DNA of 64,000 nt. Source: Pseudomonas sp. MM211 (GTDB lineage: Bacteria; Pseudomonadota; Gammaproteobacteria; Pseudomonadales; Pseudomonadaceae). Positions 9,435-19,110 of this stretch are shown here, piece after piece (the first letter of the stretch is position 1; each line of letters starts with the position of its first letter). A model generated the notes under the pieces. It had not been told where the DNA came from. It searched no databases and saw only the letters and a program-made list of their open reading frames with translations. The stretch covers positions 3,472,001 through 3,536,000 of the forward strand of contig NZ_CP081942.1 of NCBI RefSeq assembly GCF_020386635.1, given 5' to 3'. The position numbers and the translations under genes were made by a program.

Positions 9435-10454
9435 TTATTTCCTCGGGTCGAAGGCATCGCGGGCGGCCTCGCCGATGAATACCAGCAGGCTGAGCATGAT
9501 GGCCAGCACAGCAAAGGCGCTCATCCCTAGCCACGGCGCCTGCAGATTGGATTTACCCTGCGCCACCAGCTCGCCAAGTGACGGTGAGCCGGCTGGAAGG
9601 CCAAAGCCGAGGAAATCCAGGGCGGTAAGAGTGCCGATAGCGCCAGTGAGGATGAACGGCAGGAAGGTCATGGTCGAAACCATGGCGTTCGGCAGGATAT
9701 GCCGGAACATGATCGAGCCGTTACGCATGCCCAGTGCACGGGCGGCACGCACGTATTCCAGGTTGCGGCCACGCAAGAACTCTGCACGCACCACATCCAC
9801 CAAACTCATCCAGGAAAAAAGCAGCATCAGGCCGAGTAGCCACCAGAAGTTCGGTTGCACGAAGCTGGCCAGGATGATCAGCAGGTACAGCACCGGCAGA
9901 CCTGACCAGATTTCCAGGATGCGCTGCCCAGTCAGATCCACCCAGCCACCGTAAAAGCCTTGCAAGGCACCTGCCGCGACGCCGATCACCGAGCTTGCCA
10001 AGGTTAGCGAGAGAGCGAAAAGCACCGAAATACGGAACCCGTAGATCACCCGGGCAAGCACGTCGCGGCCTTGGTCATCGGTGCCCAGCCAGTTGTCCGC
10101 CGAGGGCGGAGCGGGGGCCGGCACCTTGAGGTCGTAGTTGATACTGGAGTAGCTGAAGGGAATCAGCGGCCAGACCATCCAGCCATTCTTCTGCTCGATC
10201 AGCTCCTGGATATAAGGGCTCTTGTAGTTCGCCTGCAGGGGGAATTCACCGCCGAAGGTGGTTTCCGGGTAGCGCTTGAGCACCGGGAAGTAGAGCTCGC
10301 CGTCGTAACTGACGACCAGGGGCTTGTCGTTGGCGATCAGCTCGGCCCCCAGGGTCACGAAGAACAGGGCAAGGAAAATCCACAGCGACCACCAGCCACG
10401 CTTGTGGGCCTTGAACAGCTCGAAGCGGCGTTGATTGAGCGGGGAAAGTGCCAT
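9435..10454 (-). CDS. nppC: Peptide ABC transporter permease (NppC/YejE-like)
   Basis: Inner-membrane permease subunit of the binding-protein-dependent peptide importer. 339 aa. It has an N-terminal transmembrane segment (about 20-40), an extended periplasmic insertion rich in aromatic residues (about 45-135) typical of YejE, then five further hydrophobic segments. The EAA loop (RAARALGMRNGSIMFRHILP) contacts the ATPase. The ATG at 10454 lies 1 bp from the stop of nppB upstream, part of a tightly packed five-gene operon. Confidence 0.92.
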   Translation of the reverse strand: MALSPLNQRRFELFKAHKRGWWSLWIFLALFFVTLGAELIANDKPLVVSYDGELYFPVLKRYPETTFGGEFPLQANYKSPYIQELIEQKNGWMVWPLIPFSYSSINYDLKVPAPAPPSADNWLGTDDQGRDVLARVIYGFRISVLFALSLTLASSVIGVAAGALQGFYGGWVDLTGQRILEIWSGLPVLYLLIILASFVQPNFWWLLGLMLLFSWMSLVDVVRAEFLRGRNLEYVRAARALGMRNGSIMFRHILPNAMVSTMTFLPFILTGAIGTLTALDFLGFGLPAGSPSLGELVAQGKSNLQAPWLGMSAFAVLAIMLSLLVFIGEAARDAFDPRK

Positions 10455-10455
10455 G

Positions 10456-11544
10456 TCAGCCCTCCCTGCTTTCGAAGTCGATGCGTGGATCGACCAGGGT
10501 ATAGGTAATGTCGCCGATGAGTTTCACAACCAGTCCCAACAAGGTGAAGATGAACAGGGTGCCAAAGACCACCGGATAGTCGCGGTTGATCGCCGCCTCG
10601 AAGCTCAGCAGGCCAAGACCGTCGAGGGAGAAGATCACCTCGATCAGCAGCGAGCCGGTGAAGAACAGGCCGATGAAGGCTGCCGGAAAACCAGCGATGA
10701 TCAGTAGCATGGCATTGCGAAAGACGTGGCCATAAAGCACACGGGTGTTGCTTAGGCCCTTGGCCCGGGCGGTGGTCACGTACTGCTTGTTGATTTCATC
10801 GAGGAAGCTGTTCTTTGTCAGCAGGGTGAGGGTGGCGAAGTTGCCAATCACCAGTGCGGTGACGGGGAGTGCCAAGTGCCAAAAGTAGTCGAGCAGCTTA
10901 CCGCTGAAGCTCAGTTCGTCGAAGTTGCTCGAGGTCAGCCCGCGCAGCGGGAACCAGTCGTAATAGCTGCCACCAGCGAATAACACGATCAGCAGAATCG
11001 CGAACAGGAACGCCGGAATCGCGTAACCAATAATGATCGCCGAGCTGGTCCATACATCGAAAACGCTGCCATGCCGTGTCGCCTTGGCGATACCCAGTGG
11101 AATGGAAACCAGGTACATGATTAACGTGCTCCATAACCCGAGGGAAATGGACACGGGCATTTTCTCCAGGATCAAATCGATGACCTTGGCGTCACGAAAG
11201 AAACTCTCACCGAAATCCAGTTGGGCATAGCTCTTGAGCATGATCCAAAAGCGTTCGGGCGCCGACTTGTCGAAGCCGTACATCTTCTCGATCTCGGCGA
11301 TCAGTTCAGGATCGAGGCCCTGGGCGCCGCGGTAGTTGGAGCCCGCGGTTGCTACCTCACCGCCACCACCACCGGATATACGCCCCGTGGCCCCACCGGA
11401 GGCGGCATCGAAGCCTTCGAGCTTGGCAATCATCTGCTCGACTGATCCGCCAGGTGCGGCTTGAATGATCACGAAATTGATCACCAGAATGCCGAACAGC
11501 GTTGGAATGATCAGCAGCAAGCGCCGCAGGATATAGGACAGCAT
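10456..11544 (-). CDS. nppB: Peptide ABC transporter permease (NppB/YejB-like)
   Basis: Second inner-membrane permease of the peptide importer. 362 aa with an N-terminal membrane helix ([20 protein letters not shown]), a glycine-rich linker around residues 50-65 ([11 protein letters not shown]), and further helices carrying the EAA loop ([20 protein letters not shown]). The longer periplasmic insertion compared with DppB is characteristic of YejB-like subunits. Its ATG directly abuts the stop codon of nppA2 (11545). Confidence 0.92.
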   Translation of the reverse strand: MLSYILRRLLLIIPTLFGILVINFVIIQAAPGGSVEQMIAKLEGFDAASGGATGRISGGGGGEVATAGSNYRGAQGLDPELIAEIEKMYGFDKSAPERFWIMLKSYAQLDFGESFFRDAKVIDLILEKMPVSISLGLWSTLIMYLVSIPLGIAKATRHGSVFDVWTSSAIIIGYAIPAFLFAILLIVLFAGGSYYDWFPLRGLTSSNFDELSFSGKLLDYFWHLALPVTALVIGNFATLTLLTKNSFLDEINKQYVTTARAKGLSNTRVLYGHVFRNAMLLIIAGFPAAFIGLFFTGSLLIEVIFSLDGLGLLSFEAAINRDYPVVFGTLFIFTLLGLVVKLIGDITYTLVDPRIDFESREG

Positions 11545-13395
11545 TTAGCGTTCTTCCTGCTCGGTGGTGGGCGTTTCTTCAGGAGTGACCACTTCGCCGA
11601 CCGGCTTTTCCTGCCACCAGGTCATCAGACCGTAATCGTACAGTGGCGATTTCTCCGGGTGCCCGAAGCGCTTCCAGTAGGCCACGCGGTAGGCGTCGAC
11701 GAAATAGTTCGGCACCACGTAGTTGCCCCATAGCAGGACGCGATCCAGCGCCCTTGTATGAGTGATCAACGATTGACGCGAGTCCGCACGGATCAAGCCA
11801 TCGACCAATTGGTCGATGGCTGGGTCGCGCAGGCCGATAAGATTGCGGCTGCCTGGATTGTCGGCGCTACTGGAGTGCCAGAACTCGCGCTGCTCATTGC
11901 CCGGCGAGCTAGACTGCGGCCAGATCGCCGAGGTCATGTCGAAGTCCCGCGAACGCAGGCGGTTGATGTACTGGGAGACGTCGACCCGACGAATCTGCAG
12001 GTAGATACCCAATTCCGCCAGGTTGCGCTTGAACGGCAGAATCACACGCTCCAGGTTGGCCTGGTGATTGATGAATTCGAACGCAAGCTGGTTGCCATTG
12101 GCATCGACCATCTTGTCGTTCTCGATACGGTAACCGGCTTCAGTGAGTAGCTGATAGGCGCGGCGGGCCTGATCGCGGATGATGCCGGTGCCATCGCTGA
12201 CTGGGTTTTTGAAGGCTTCGGTGAACACCTGTTCAGGGATCTGCCCACGTAACGGCTCCAACAGCTTCAGTTCTGCTTCGCTGGGCAGGCCGTTAGCCGC
12301 CATTTCCGAGTTCTCGAAGTAGCTATGCGTACGCTTGTAGGCGCCGTAGAACAGCTGCTTGTTGGCCCACTCGAAATCGAACAGCAAGGCGATCGCCTCA
12401 CGCACGCGTGCATCCTGGAACAGGGGCTTGCGGGTGTTGAAGACGAAGCCCTGCATGCCGGCCGGATTACGGTTGGGGAAGGCTTCCTGCACGAAGCGCC
12501 CGGCGCGCAGCGCCGGTGAGTTGTAGCCGGTGGCCCAATCTTTTGCCGAGTATTCGAGGTTAACGTCGAATTGGCCTGCTTTGAAGGCTTCCAGGGCGAC
12601 GGCCATGTCGCGGAAGTACTCAATACGAATTTCGTCGAAGTTGTATTGGCCGCGGGCCACGGGCAGATCCTTGGCCCACCAGTCCTTGACCCGCTCGAAG
12701 CGTATCGAGCTGTTCGGTGAAAATTCGGCTATTCGGTAGGGACCGCTGCCCAGAGGAATTTCCAGGCTGCCACGGGAGAAGTCGCGGCCAGTCCACCAGT
12801 GTTTAGGCAGGACTTGCAGTTGGCCAAGAATCAGCGGCAGCTCGCGGTTTCCGGCATGCTTGAAATTGAAGCGCACTGTGCGCGGGTTCTCGGCAATGAC
12901 ATCAGCGACATCGGCGTAGTAGTGGCGGTACATGGGGTCGCCATGCTCGAGAAGGGTGTTGAAGGTAAAGATCACATCCTCGGCGGTGACCGGCTCGCCA
13001 TCATTGAAACGTGCCTTGGGGTTGAGGAAGAAGCGCACGTAGCTGTCATCTGCAGCCTTTTCCACTTTTTCGGCCAGCAGCCCGTACTCGGTGAAAGGCT
13101 CATCTGGAGAATGGTAGGTCAGGGTGTCATAGATCAGACCCAGGCGATCCGCCGCGTTGCCCTTGGGAATGAACGGGTTGAAGCTATCGAAGCCGTTGAG
13201 GCCAGGCAGACGCAGGATGCCGCCCTTGGGCGCATCGGGATTGACGTAGTCGAAATGCTTGAAGCTGGCCGGGTACTTCGGCGGCTCGCCGTAAAGCGTC
13301 AGCGCGTGTTGTGGCGCAGCCTGGGACAGGCTGGCAAGGCCAAGCAGCAACAGGGCGCTGCCATGCATCAGGAATGAGCGCAGTGGACGCGTCAT
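11545..13395 (-). CDS. nppA2: Periplasmic peptide-binding protein (NppA2/YejA-like, SBP family 5)
   Basis: Captures oligopeptides in the periplasm for the NppBCD importer. 616 aa from the ATG at 13395, beginning with a signal peptide (MTRPLRSFLMHGSALLLLGL, cleavage near SQA-AP). The SBP family 5 fold is shown by YPASFKHFDYVNPDAPKGG, DGEPVTAEDV and the C-terminal YVVPNYFVDAYRVAYWKRF. The ATG overlaps the stop of nppA1 as ATGA, so the start is firm; the longer frame to 13425 runs into the upstream gene. It is one of two consecutive, clearly related binding proteins. Confidence 0.92.
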   Translation of the reverse strand: MTRPLRSFLMHGSALLLLGLASLSQAAPQHALTLYGEPPKYPASFKHFDYVNPDAPKGGILRLPGLNGFDSFNPFIPKGNAADRLGLIYDTLTYHSPDEPFTEYGLLAEKVEKAADDSYVRFFLNPKARFNDGEPVTAEDVIFTFNTLLEHGDPMYRHYYADVADVIAENPRTVRFNFKHAGNRELPLILGQLQVLPKHWWTGRDFSRGSLEIPLGSGPYRIAEFSPNSSIRFERVKDWWAKDLPVARGQYNFDEIRIEYFRDMAVALEAFKAGQFDVNLEYSAKDWATGYNSPALRAGRFVQEAFPNRNPAGMQGFVFNTRKPLFQDARVREAIALLFDFEWANKQLFYGAYKRTHSYFENSEMAANGLPSEAELKLLEPLRGQIPEQVFTEAFKNPVSDGTGIIRDQARRAYQLLTEAGYRIENDKMVDANGNQLAFEFINHQANLERVILPFKRNLAELGIYLQIRRVDVSQYINRLRSRDFDMTSAIWPQSSSPGNEQREFWHSSSADNPGSRNLIGLRDPAIDQLVDGLIRADSRQSLITHTRALDRVLLWGNYVVPNYFVDAYRVAYWKRFGHPEKSPLYDYGLMTWWQEKPVGEVVTPEETPTTEQEER

Positions 13396-15224
13396 CGGGC
13401 GGTCTCCGTGGGTTTCAGCCACCATGTGCGAAGCCCCAGCGTGTAGGGCGGCGTGGTGACGAATGCAAAGCGGTTGCGGTACGCCAGGCGGTGATAGTCG
13501 ATGTACCAGTTTGGAATGGTGTAGTACTGCCAGAGCATCACGCGATCCAGGGCGCGGGTAGCAGCTACCTGTTCGTCGCGGCTACGGGCAGAGAGCAGTT
13601 TTTCGAGCAGGGCGTCGACCACCGGATCGTTGATGCCTGCGTAATTCTTCCCGCCTTTGACGCTGGCTTGGCTGGAGTGAAAGTACAGCGACTGCTCCAG
13701 GCCCGGGCTGAGGGTTTGCGGCAGGGTCAGCAATATCATGTCGAATTCGAACTGATCCAGACGTTGCTTGTACTGGGCGCGATCCACCGTTCTCAGAGTG
13801 GCCTGGATGCCGATGTTCGCGAGGTTTTCAGTGAAGGGCTGGAGGATGCGCTCGAGATTGGGATTGACCAGCAGGATCTCGAAGCGCAGCGCCTGGCCCT
13901 TGTCGTTCATCAGGCGCTGGCCTGAGGGTTTCCAGCCAGCGTCGGCCAATAGACCGAGGGCGCGGCGCAAGGTTTCCCGAGGGATGCCACGGCCGTCGGT
14001 GACCGGCATCTGAAACGGCTCGGTGAACAGCTCTGGTGGCAGTTGGGCACGAAAGGGCGACAGCAGCAGCCACTCTGCACCCTCTGGTTTCCCTTTGGCG
14101 GAAAACTCACTGTTGGGGTAATAGCTCGCGGCGCGGGTGTAGGAACCATTGAACAGAGTGCGGTTGGTCCACTCGAAATCGAACATCAGACCCAGCGCTT
14201 CGCGCACGCGCACGTCGTCGAAGGTGCCGCGCCGCGTGTTCATGAACAGCGCCTGGGTCTGGGTGGGGATCTGGTGAGGGATTTCCGCACGTACCACATC
14301 GCCACGGGTGACCGCCGGAAAGCGATAGTTGTTTGCCCAGTTCTTCGCCTGCTGTTCGATGTAGAGGTCGAATTCACCGGCCTTGAAGGCTTCGAAGGCG
14401 ACATGGCTGTCGCGGTAGAAGTCCACTTCGACGCGATCGAAGTTGTATTTGCCGCGGTTGACCGGCAGCGAGGCCCCCCACCAGTCCTCGACCCGCTCGA
14501 AGCTCAGGCTGCGTCCCGGATTGACTCCAGTGATTCGGTAGGGGCCGCTGCCCAGCGGTGGCTCGAAGGTGGTCGCCTTGAAGTCGCGATCCTTCCAGTA
14601 ATGTTGCGGCAGTACCGGCAGCTCGCCCAGGCGCAGGATCAGCAGCGGGTTGTTCGAGCGCTTGAGTACGAAGCGTACGCGATGGCGATTGAGGATATCG
14701 ACGCGCTTCACTTCCTGCAGATTGGTACGGTACTGCGGGTGACCTTCCTTGAGCAGCAGTCGGTACGAAAAGGCCACGTCGTAGGCAGTAATCGGCTTGC
14801 CATCGTGAAAGCGCGCTTCCGGGCGCAGATTGAATACCACCCAGCTGCGATCTTCGCTGTACTCCACCGATTGGGCGATCAGCCCGTAACTTGAGGCGGG
14901 TTCGTCACCTGAAGGGTCGTACATCCCGGTGCCGACCATCAGCGGCTCGTTCAGCTCGGTCACGCCATATTGCAGAAAGTTGGCCGTGGCGACCGGACTG
15001 GTGCCTTTGAAGGTGTAGGGGTTGAGGGTGTCGAAGCTGCCAGCAGCCATGATCCTCAGTGTTCCGCCCTTGGGCGCTTCGGGGTTTACCCAGTCGAAGT
15101 GGGTAAAACTGGCTGGATACTTGAGTGCGCCGAACTGCGCATAGCCATGGCTTTCGCTGAGCGTTGCCAGGGCCGGGAAGCTGGTGGCCAGGCCGAAAAT
15201 CAGCGAGAGGAGAGGGCGTCTCAA
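13392..15224 (-). CDS. nppA1: Periplasmic peptide-binding protein (NppA1/YejA-like, SBP family 5)
   Basis: First gene of the peptide-importer operon and a paralogue of the next one: both share YPASFTHFDWVNPEAPKGG-type N-termini and the C-terminal pattern ending in a WWL/WWQ segment. About 610 aa. The start is uncertain. A TTG at 15224 gives a clean signal peptide (RRPLLSLIFGLATSFPALA), while the ATGs at 15311-15314 add 30 residues without a good ribosome site. Two binding proteins for one membrane complex probably widen substrate range (inference). The 3' end overlaps nppA2 by 4 bp. Confidence 0.88.
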   Translation of the reverse strand: MRRPLLSLIFGLATSFPALATLSESHGYAQFGALKYPASFTHFDWVNPEAPKGGTLRIMAAGSFDTLNPYTFKGTSPVATANFLQYGVTELNEPLMVGTGMYDPSGDEPASSYGLIAQSVEYSEDRSWVVFNLRPEARFHDGKPITAYDVAFSYRLLLKEGHPQYRTNLQEVKRVDILNRHRVRFVLKRSNNPLLILRLGELPVLPQHYWKDRDFKATTFEPPLGSGPYRITGVNPGRSLSFERVEDWWGASLPVNRGKYNFDRVEVDFYRDSHVAFEAFKAGEFDLYIEQQAKNWANNYRFPAVTRGDVVRAEIPHQIPTQTQALFMNTRRGTFDDVRVREALGLMFDFEWTNRTLFNGSYTRAASYYPNSEFSAKGKPEGAEWLLLSPFRAQLPPELFTEPFQMPVTDGRGIPRETLRRALGLLADAGWKPSGQRLMNDKGQALRFEILLVNPNLERILQPFTENLANIGIQATLRTVDRAQYKQRLDQFEFDMILLTLPQTLSPGLEQSLYFHSSQASVKGGKNYAGINDPVVDALLEKLLSARSRDEQVAATRALDRVMLWQYYTIPNWYIDYHRLAYRNRFAFVTTPPYTLGLRTWWLKPTETAR

Positions 15225-15331
15225 GTGCAGTATCCGATCCGGGGCGGCAGAGGTCTTCGTACAGTAACAGCTTGTCTGTACAGGAAAAAGGCCGGCCCCG
15301 GCGGTGTGCATCAAGTGTGTCGCAATGAACT

Positions 15332-16888
15332 TCAGTTAGGCAGGCGCAGGGTCAGTACTTGGCCCGGTTTGAGCGCCTTGCCGGTTCTCGGATTCCAGCT
15401 CTGCAGGTTTTTCATCTGCACATTGAAACGCTTGGCGATCAGGTGCAGCGAGTCACCCTTGCGCACCTTGTAGTAGGTCACGTCATCGCGTTCCAGGCTG
15501 GCGACTGCCTGAGTGCCCGCCGTGCCCTGCAGCTTCAGATTCTGGCCGACACGCAGGGAATTGCCCTTGAGCGTATTCCAGCGCTGGATGTCGGTCACCG
15601 CGACGTTGTGGGCTTTGGCGATCTGCCACAGGTTGTCACCGTTGCGTACCTGGTAGCTGCGCGAGGCGATGGCGGTGTTGGCAGTGCGTTGCGGTGTCGA
15701 GTCCGGTGCTGGTTGCGCGGTGGTTGGCAGATTGAGGAGCTGGCCGACGCGCAGGGTATTGCCGGCGATCTGGTTGAGCTCCTTGATACTGGCAACGCTC
15801 AGCTCGTAGCGGTTGGCTATGCCGTGCAGGTTGTCACCTGGGCGCACCACATACTCCTGCCAGTTCTGCAGATCCTCGGGCTTGAGGGTCGACAGGTTGG
15901 CAGTCAGCAGCTCGACCTTCTGCGTCGGTACCAGCAGATGCTGCGGGCCGTCGACGGTGATGCGCTTCTTGAAGGCCGGATTGAGCAGATACAGCTCGTC
16001 TTCATCGACTTCGGCGAGGGCGGCGACACGGGAAAGATCCATGCGCTGCTTGAGCTCAACTTCCTCGAAGTAGGGCTCATTGGCGATTGGGCTCAGGCTC
16101 ACGCCGTAAGCATTGGGCGCCATGATCACCTGGGAAAGGGCGAGCAGCTTGGGCACGTAATTCTGAGTTTCCTGGGGCAGCGAGAGGTTCCAGTAGTCGG
16201 TCGGCAGGCCGAGCTTCTGGTTGCGCTCAATGGCCCGGCTGACTCGACCTTCACCGGCGTTGTAGGCAGCCAGGGCCAGCAGCCAGTCACCGTTAAACAT
16301 CTCGTGCAGGCGAGCCAGGTAATTCATGGCGGCCTGGGTGGACGCTGTGACGTCGCGACGGCCGTCGTACCAACTGGTCTGGCGCAGGTTGAAGTTGCGC
16401 CCAGTGGACGGGATGAACTGCCACAGGCCAACTGCATCGGCCGGAGAGTAGGCAAATGGGTTGTAGGCACTTTCGATCATCGGCAGCAGTGCCAATTCCA
16501 TCGGCATGTTGCGTTCTTGCAGACGCTCGACGATGTAGTGAATGTACGGGTTACTGCGCTCCCCGGACTTCTCGACGAAAGACGGGTTGCTGGCGAACCA
16601 CAGGCGCTGCTGTTCGATACGCGGGTTGACGCCGATGTTGTCCTGCAACTGATAACCCGCTCGCACCCGTTCCCAGATGTCCTTGGGTTGCTCAGCCTGA
16701 GCCGGCCCATTGATCCACAGAGGCTCGTGCGGAGTCCTGCCGCTCAGATCGACTGCAGGGACTGAGTCAACGGCCTGTTGATCCAGGCTTTGGCAGCCGC
16801 TGAGAATGGCAAAAATGGCCACTGCAAGCGCCGGATAACGCAAGGACAATGCCTTTGAATTCAGTGAGTTACAGGGCTGATAAGGCAT
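15332..16888 (-). CDS. mltD: Membrane-bound lytic murein transglycosylase D with three LysM repeats
   Basis: Lipoprotein that cleaves glycan strands of peptidoglycan in the periplasm, releasing 1,6-anhydromuropeptides. 518 aa. The lipobox ILSGC puts the acylated Cys at 32. The SLT domain spans about 110-250, with catalytic Glu139 in MIESAYNPFA followed by DAVGLWQFIPSTG. Three LysM peptidoglycan-binding repeats follow at about 345-388, 411-454 and 472-516, each starting Y-x-V-R-x-GD. It lies between gloB and the npp operon on the same strand; transcription may read into nppA1, with the stop codon 107 bp before its preferred start. Confidence 0.95.
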   Translation of the reverse strand: MPYQPCNSLNSKALSLRYPALAVAIFAILSGCQSLDQQAVDSVPAVDLSGRTPHEPLWINGPAQAEQPKDIWERVRAGYQLQDNIGVNPRIEQQRLWFASNPSFVEKSGERSNPYIHYIVERLQERNMPMELALLPMIESAYNPFAYSPADAVGLWQFIPSTGRNFNLRQTSWYDGRRDVTASTQAAMNYLARLHEMFNGDWLLALAAYNAGEGRVSRAIERNQKLGLPTDYWNLSLPQETQNYVPKLLALSQVIMAPNAYGVSLSPIANEPYFEEVELKQRMDLSRVAALAEVDEDELYLLNPAFKKRITVDGPQHLLVPTQKVELLTANLSTLKPEDLQNWQEYVVRPGDNLHGIANRYELSVASIKELNQIAGNTLRVGQLLNLPTTAQPAPDSTPQRTANTAIASRSYQVRNGDNLWQIAKAHNVAVTDIQRWNTLKGNSLRVGQNLKLQGTAGTQAVASLERDDVTYYKVRKGDSLHLIAKRFNVQMKNLQSWNPRTGKALKPGQVLTLRLPN

Positions 16889-16987
16889 TGGTTAGTGGGG
16901 GTGTCCTGGATCGAAAGTTGGAGGATTCTAGAAACCGATCCAGGGGTGGTCAAGTTTTGACCAGAGTTTTTGCGGCCCAGTCGTGTT

Positions 16988-17761
16988 TCAGAAGTGATCT
17001 TTCCAGGCACGTAATGCCGCGAAAACCTCGGCCTCGCTGTCGATCGAGCGACCCTCGCGGCTGGCGATCATTTCTTTAACCGATGTTTCAGCGCCGCGCA
17101 GAAAGGGGTTAGTCACGCGCTCCAGTTCCAGTACGGAGGGCAGACTGATACGGCCCTGCTCACGCCATTCGGTGACCTGTTGCAGGCGCTCGGTAACGGC
17201 CGGGTTGCCGGGCTCAACCGCGTGGGCGAAGCGCAGGTTGCTCAGGGTGTACTCGTGGGCGCAGTAGATCAGCGTGTCGTCCGGCAATGCGGCAAGACGC
17301 TGCAGCGAGTGGTGCATCTGCGCGGGAGTGCCTTCGAACAGCCGGCCGCAACCCGCGGCGAACAGGGTGTCGCCACTGAACAGCCAGTGATGGTCGTCCT
17401 GATAGAAGGCAATATGGCCAAGGGTATGGCCCGGCACGTCGATCACCTGAAAGGGCAGGCCAAGCACTTCTATACGTTCGTCATCGACCAGCGCCTGGTC
17501 GCGGGCGGGGATGTTTTCCTTGGCCGGGCCATAGACGCGCGCACCACTGTCGCGGCGCAATTGCTCGACGCCGCCTACGTGGTCCGGGTGATGGTGGGTG
17601 ATCAGGATATCGCTCAGCGTCCAGCCTGGATGCGCCTGCAACCAGGCCTGCACGGGCGCCGCATCACCGGGGTCGACCACGGCGACGCGCTTGTCCCGTT
17701 CATCCTGCAACAGCCAGATGTAATTGTCCGAGAATGCACTCAGGGCTTCGATCTTGATCAT
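16988..17761 (-). CDS. gloB: Hydroxyacylglutathione hydrolase (glyoxalase II)
   Basis: Hydrolyses S-lactoylglutathione to lactate and glutathione, the second step of methylglyoxal detoxification in the cytoplasm. 257 aa from the ATG at 17761, which matches the family N-terminus [18 protein letters not shown]; upstream in-frame codons to 17806 would extend into the divergent promoter region. The metallo-beta-lactamase metal site [10 protein letters not shown] gives His56, His58, Asp60 and His61; further ligands are in GHTLGHIAF and FSGDTLF. Divergent from the methyltransferase gene. Confidence 0.95.
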   Translation of the reverse strand: MIKIEALSAFSDNYIWLLQDERDKRVAVVDPGDAAPVQAWLQAHPGWTLSDILITHHHPDHVGGVEQLRRDSGARVYGPAKENIPARDQALVDDERIEVLGLPFQVIDVPGHTLGHIAFYQDDHHWLFSGDTLFAAGCGRLFEGTPAQMHHSLQRLAALPDDTLIYCAHEYTLSNLRFAHAVEPGNPAVTERLQQVTEWREQGRISLPSVLELERVTNPFLRGAETSVKEMIASREGRSIDSEAEVFAALRAWKDHF

Positions 17762-17849
17762 CAGGTGGTCGCCAAGTTGGGGACAAAGGTGCATCTTAGG
17801 TGTCATTGTTGAAGATGGCTATGCAGGTAATCCCTATGAACAAGCGTCC

Positions 17850-18611
17850 ATGAGCGACAATCCCTTTGCCCAGGCTGATGCCGATTGGCTTCAGCTGATT
17901 GGTGCTGCCCGAGAGTGGTTCACCACCCCCTTGGGGCGTCTGCTGCTGGAGCAGGAGCAGCGCTTGCTGGATGAAGAACTGGCACGTTTCTTCGGCGGTT
18001 ACCTGGTGCATTACGGCCCATGCGCCGAAACCTCCATCGAGACCCAGCAGATCCAGCGCAGCGTGCGCCTTGGCGCGCCGTTCGCGGGGGTCGAGATCGT
18101 CTGTGAAGAGCAGTCCTGGCCGCTGGTCGAGCAGGCCGCCGACGTGGTGGTGCTGCAGCATGGTCTGGACTTCTGCCAGTCGCCCCATGGATTGTTGCGC
18201 GAGGCTGCGCGCAGCGTGCGTGCGGGTGGTCACTTGCTGGTGGTCGGCATCAACCCGCTGAGTGCCTGGGGCGCACGTCATCTGTTCGCTCATGACGTTC
18301 TCCACGACGCCCGCTGCATCGCTCCCGGGCGCCTTGCCGACTGGCTCAACCTGCTCGGCTTCGCGCTGGAGAAACGGCGCTTCGGATGTTATCGTCCGCC
18401 GCTTGCTTCCGCTGCCTGGCAGACTCGGTTGGCCCCGCTGGAACGCTGGGGCGGTGCCTGGCAGTCGCCGGGTGGCGGTTTTTACGTATTGGTAGCGCGC
18501 AAGCTGGTGGTCGGCCTGCGCCCCCTGCGCCAGTCCCGTCGCGAGCCGATGGGCAAGCTGGTGCCCATGCCGGTTGCCAAGGTCAGCCGTCGCGATAGCG
18601 ACGCATCCTGA
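17850..18611 (+). CDS. Class I SAM-dependent methyltransferase
   Basis: 253 aa from the ATG at 17850 (MSDNPFAQADADW). The Rossmann-type methyltransferase fold is suggested by VVVLQHGLDFCQSPHGLLRE (post-motif II region) and the following GGHLLVVGINPLSAWG. This family sits beside gloB and rnhA in most Pseudomonas genomes; the substrate is unknown. The C-terminal 25 residues are basic (RPLRQSRREP, PVAKVSRR), which could fit a nucleic-acid or membrane contact (inference). rnhA starts 46 bp downstream, so the two are probably co-transcribed. The longer frame starting at 17724 overlaps gloB and lacks support. Confidence 0.85.
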   Translation: MSDNPFAQADADWLQLIGAAREWFTTPLGRLLLEQEQRLLDEELARFFGGYLVHYGPCAETSIETQQIQRSVRLGAPFAGVEIVCEEQSWPLVEQAADVVVLQHGLDFCQSPHGLLREAARSVRAGGHLLVVGINPLSAWGARHLFAHDVLHDARCIAPGRLADWLNLLGFALEKRRFGCYRPPLASAAWQTRLAPLERWGGAWQSPGGGFYVLVARKLVVGLRPLRQSRREPMGKLVPMPVAKVSRRDSDAS

Positions 18612-18657
18612 GCCACTGCTGCAATCTCGAATCAGACCATAGATAGAAAGGCGCTGA

Positions 18658-19110
18658 ATGTCCGAACAAGTTGAGCTTTACACCGACGGTGCCTGCAAGG
18701 GCAATCCTGGCGTCGGTGGCTGGGGCGCATTGCTGGTGTTCCAGGGTGTGGAGAAGGAGTTGTGGGGCGGTGAACTAGCGACCACCAACAACCGCATGGA
18801 GTTGATGGGCGCGATCCGCGGCCTCGCCGAGCTGAAGCGTCCCTGTGACGTGCGTCTGGTCACCGACTCGCAGTACGTCATGAAGGGTATTCAGGAATGG
18901 ATGCCCAACTGGAAGAAGCGTGGCTGGAAAACCGCCGCGAAAGAACCGGTGAAGAACGCCGACCTGTGGCAGCAGCTGGACGAGCAGGTCAACCGCCACA
19001 ACGTGACCTGGCAGTGGGTGCGCGGCCACATCGGCCATCCGGGCAACGAGCGTGCTGACCAACTGGCCAACCGCGGCGTCGAAGACATCAGGAGCATGAA
19101 GCGTGCGTAG
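18658..19110 (+). CDS. rnhA: Ribonuclease HI
   Basis: Cleaves the RNA strand of RNA-DNA hybrids, removing R-loops and primers. 150 aa, typical length. All four acidic catalytic residues are at the classical positions: Asp10 ([11 protein letters not shown]), Glu48 (RMELM), Asp70 (VTDSQYV) and Asp134 (NERADQLA), with His124 in GHIGHPG. The basic protrusion helix ([16 protein letters not shown]) that binds hybrid is present. The stop overlaps the start of dnaQ by 8 bp. Confidence 0.97.
   Translation: MSEQVELYTDGACKGNPGVGGWGALLVFQGVEKELWGGELATTNNRMELMGAIRGLAELKRPCDVRLVTDSQYVMKGIQEWMPNWKKRGWKTAAKEPVKNADLWQQLDEQVNRHNVTWQWVRGHIGHPGNERADQLANRGVEDIRSMKRA

Noticed and set aside
15359..16765. 468-codon plus-strand ORF opposite mltD
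   Set aside because: Antisense to a lipoprotein gene with clear lipobox, SLT and LysM motifs.
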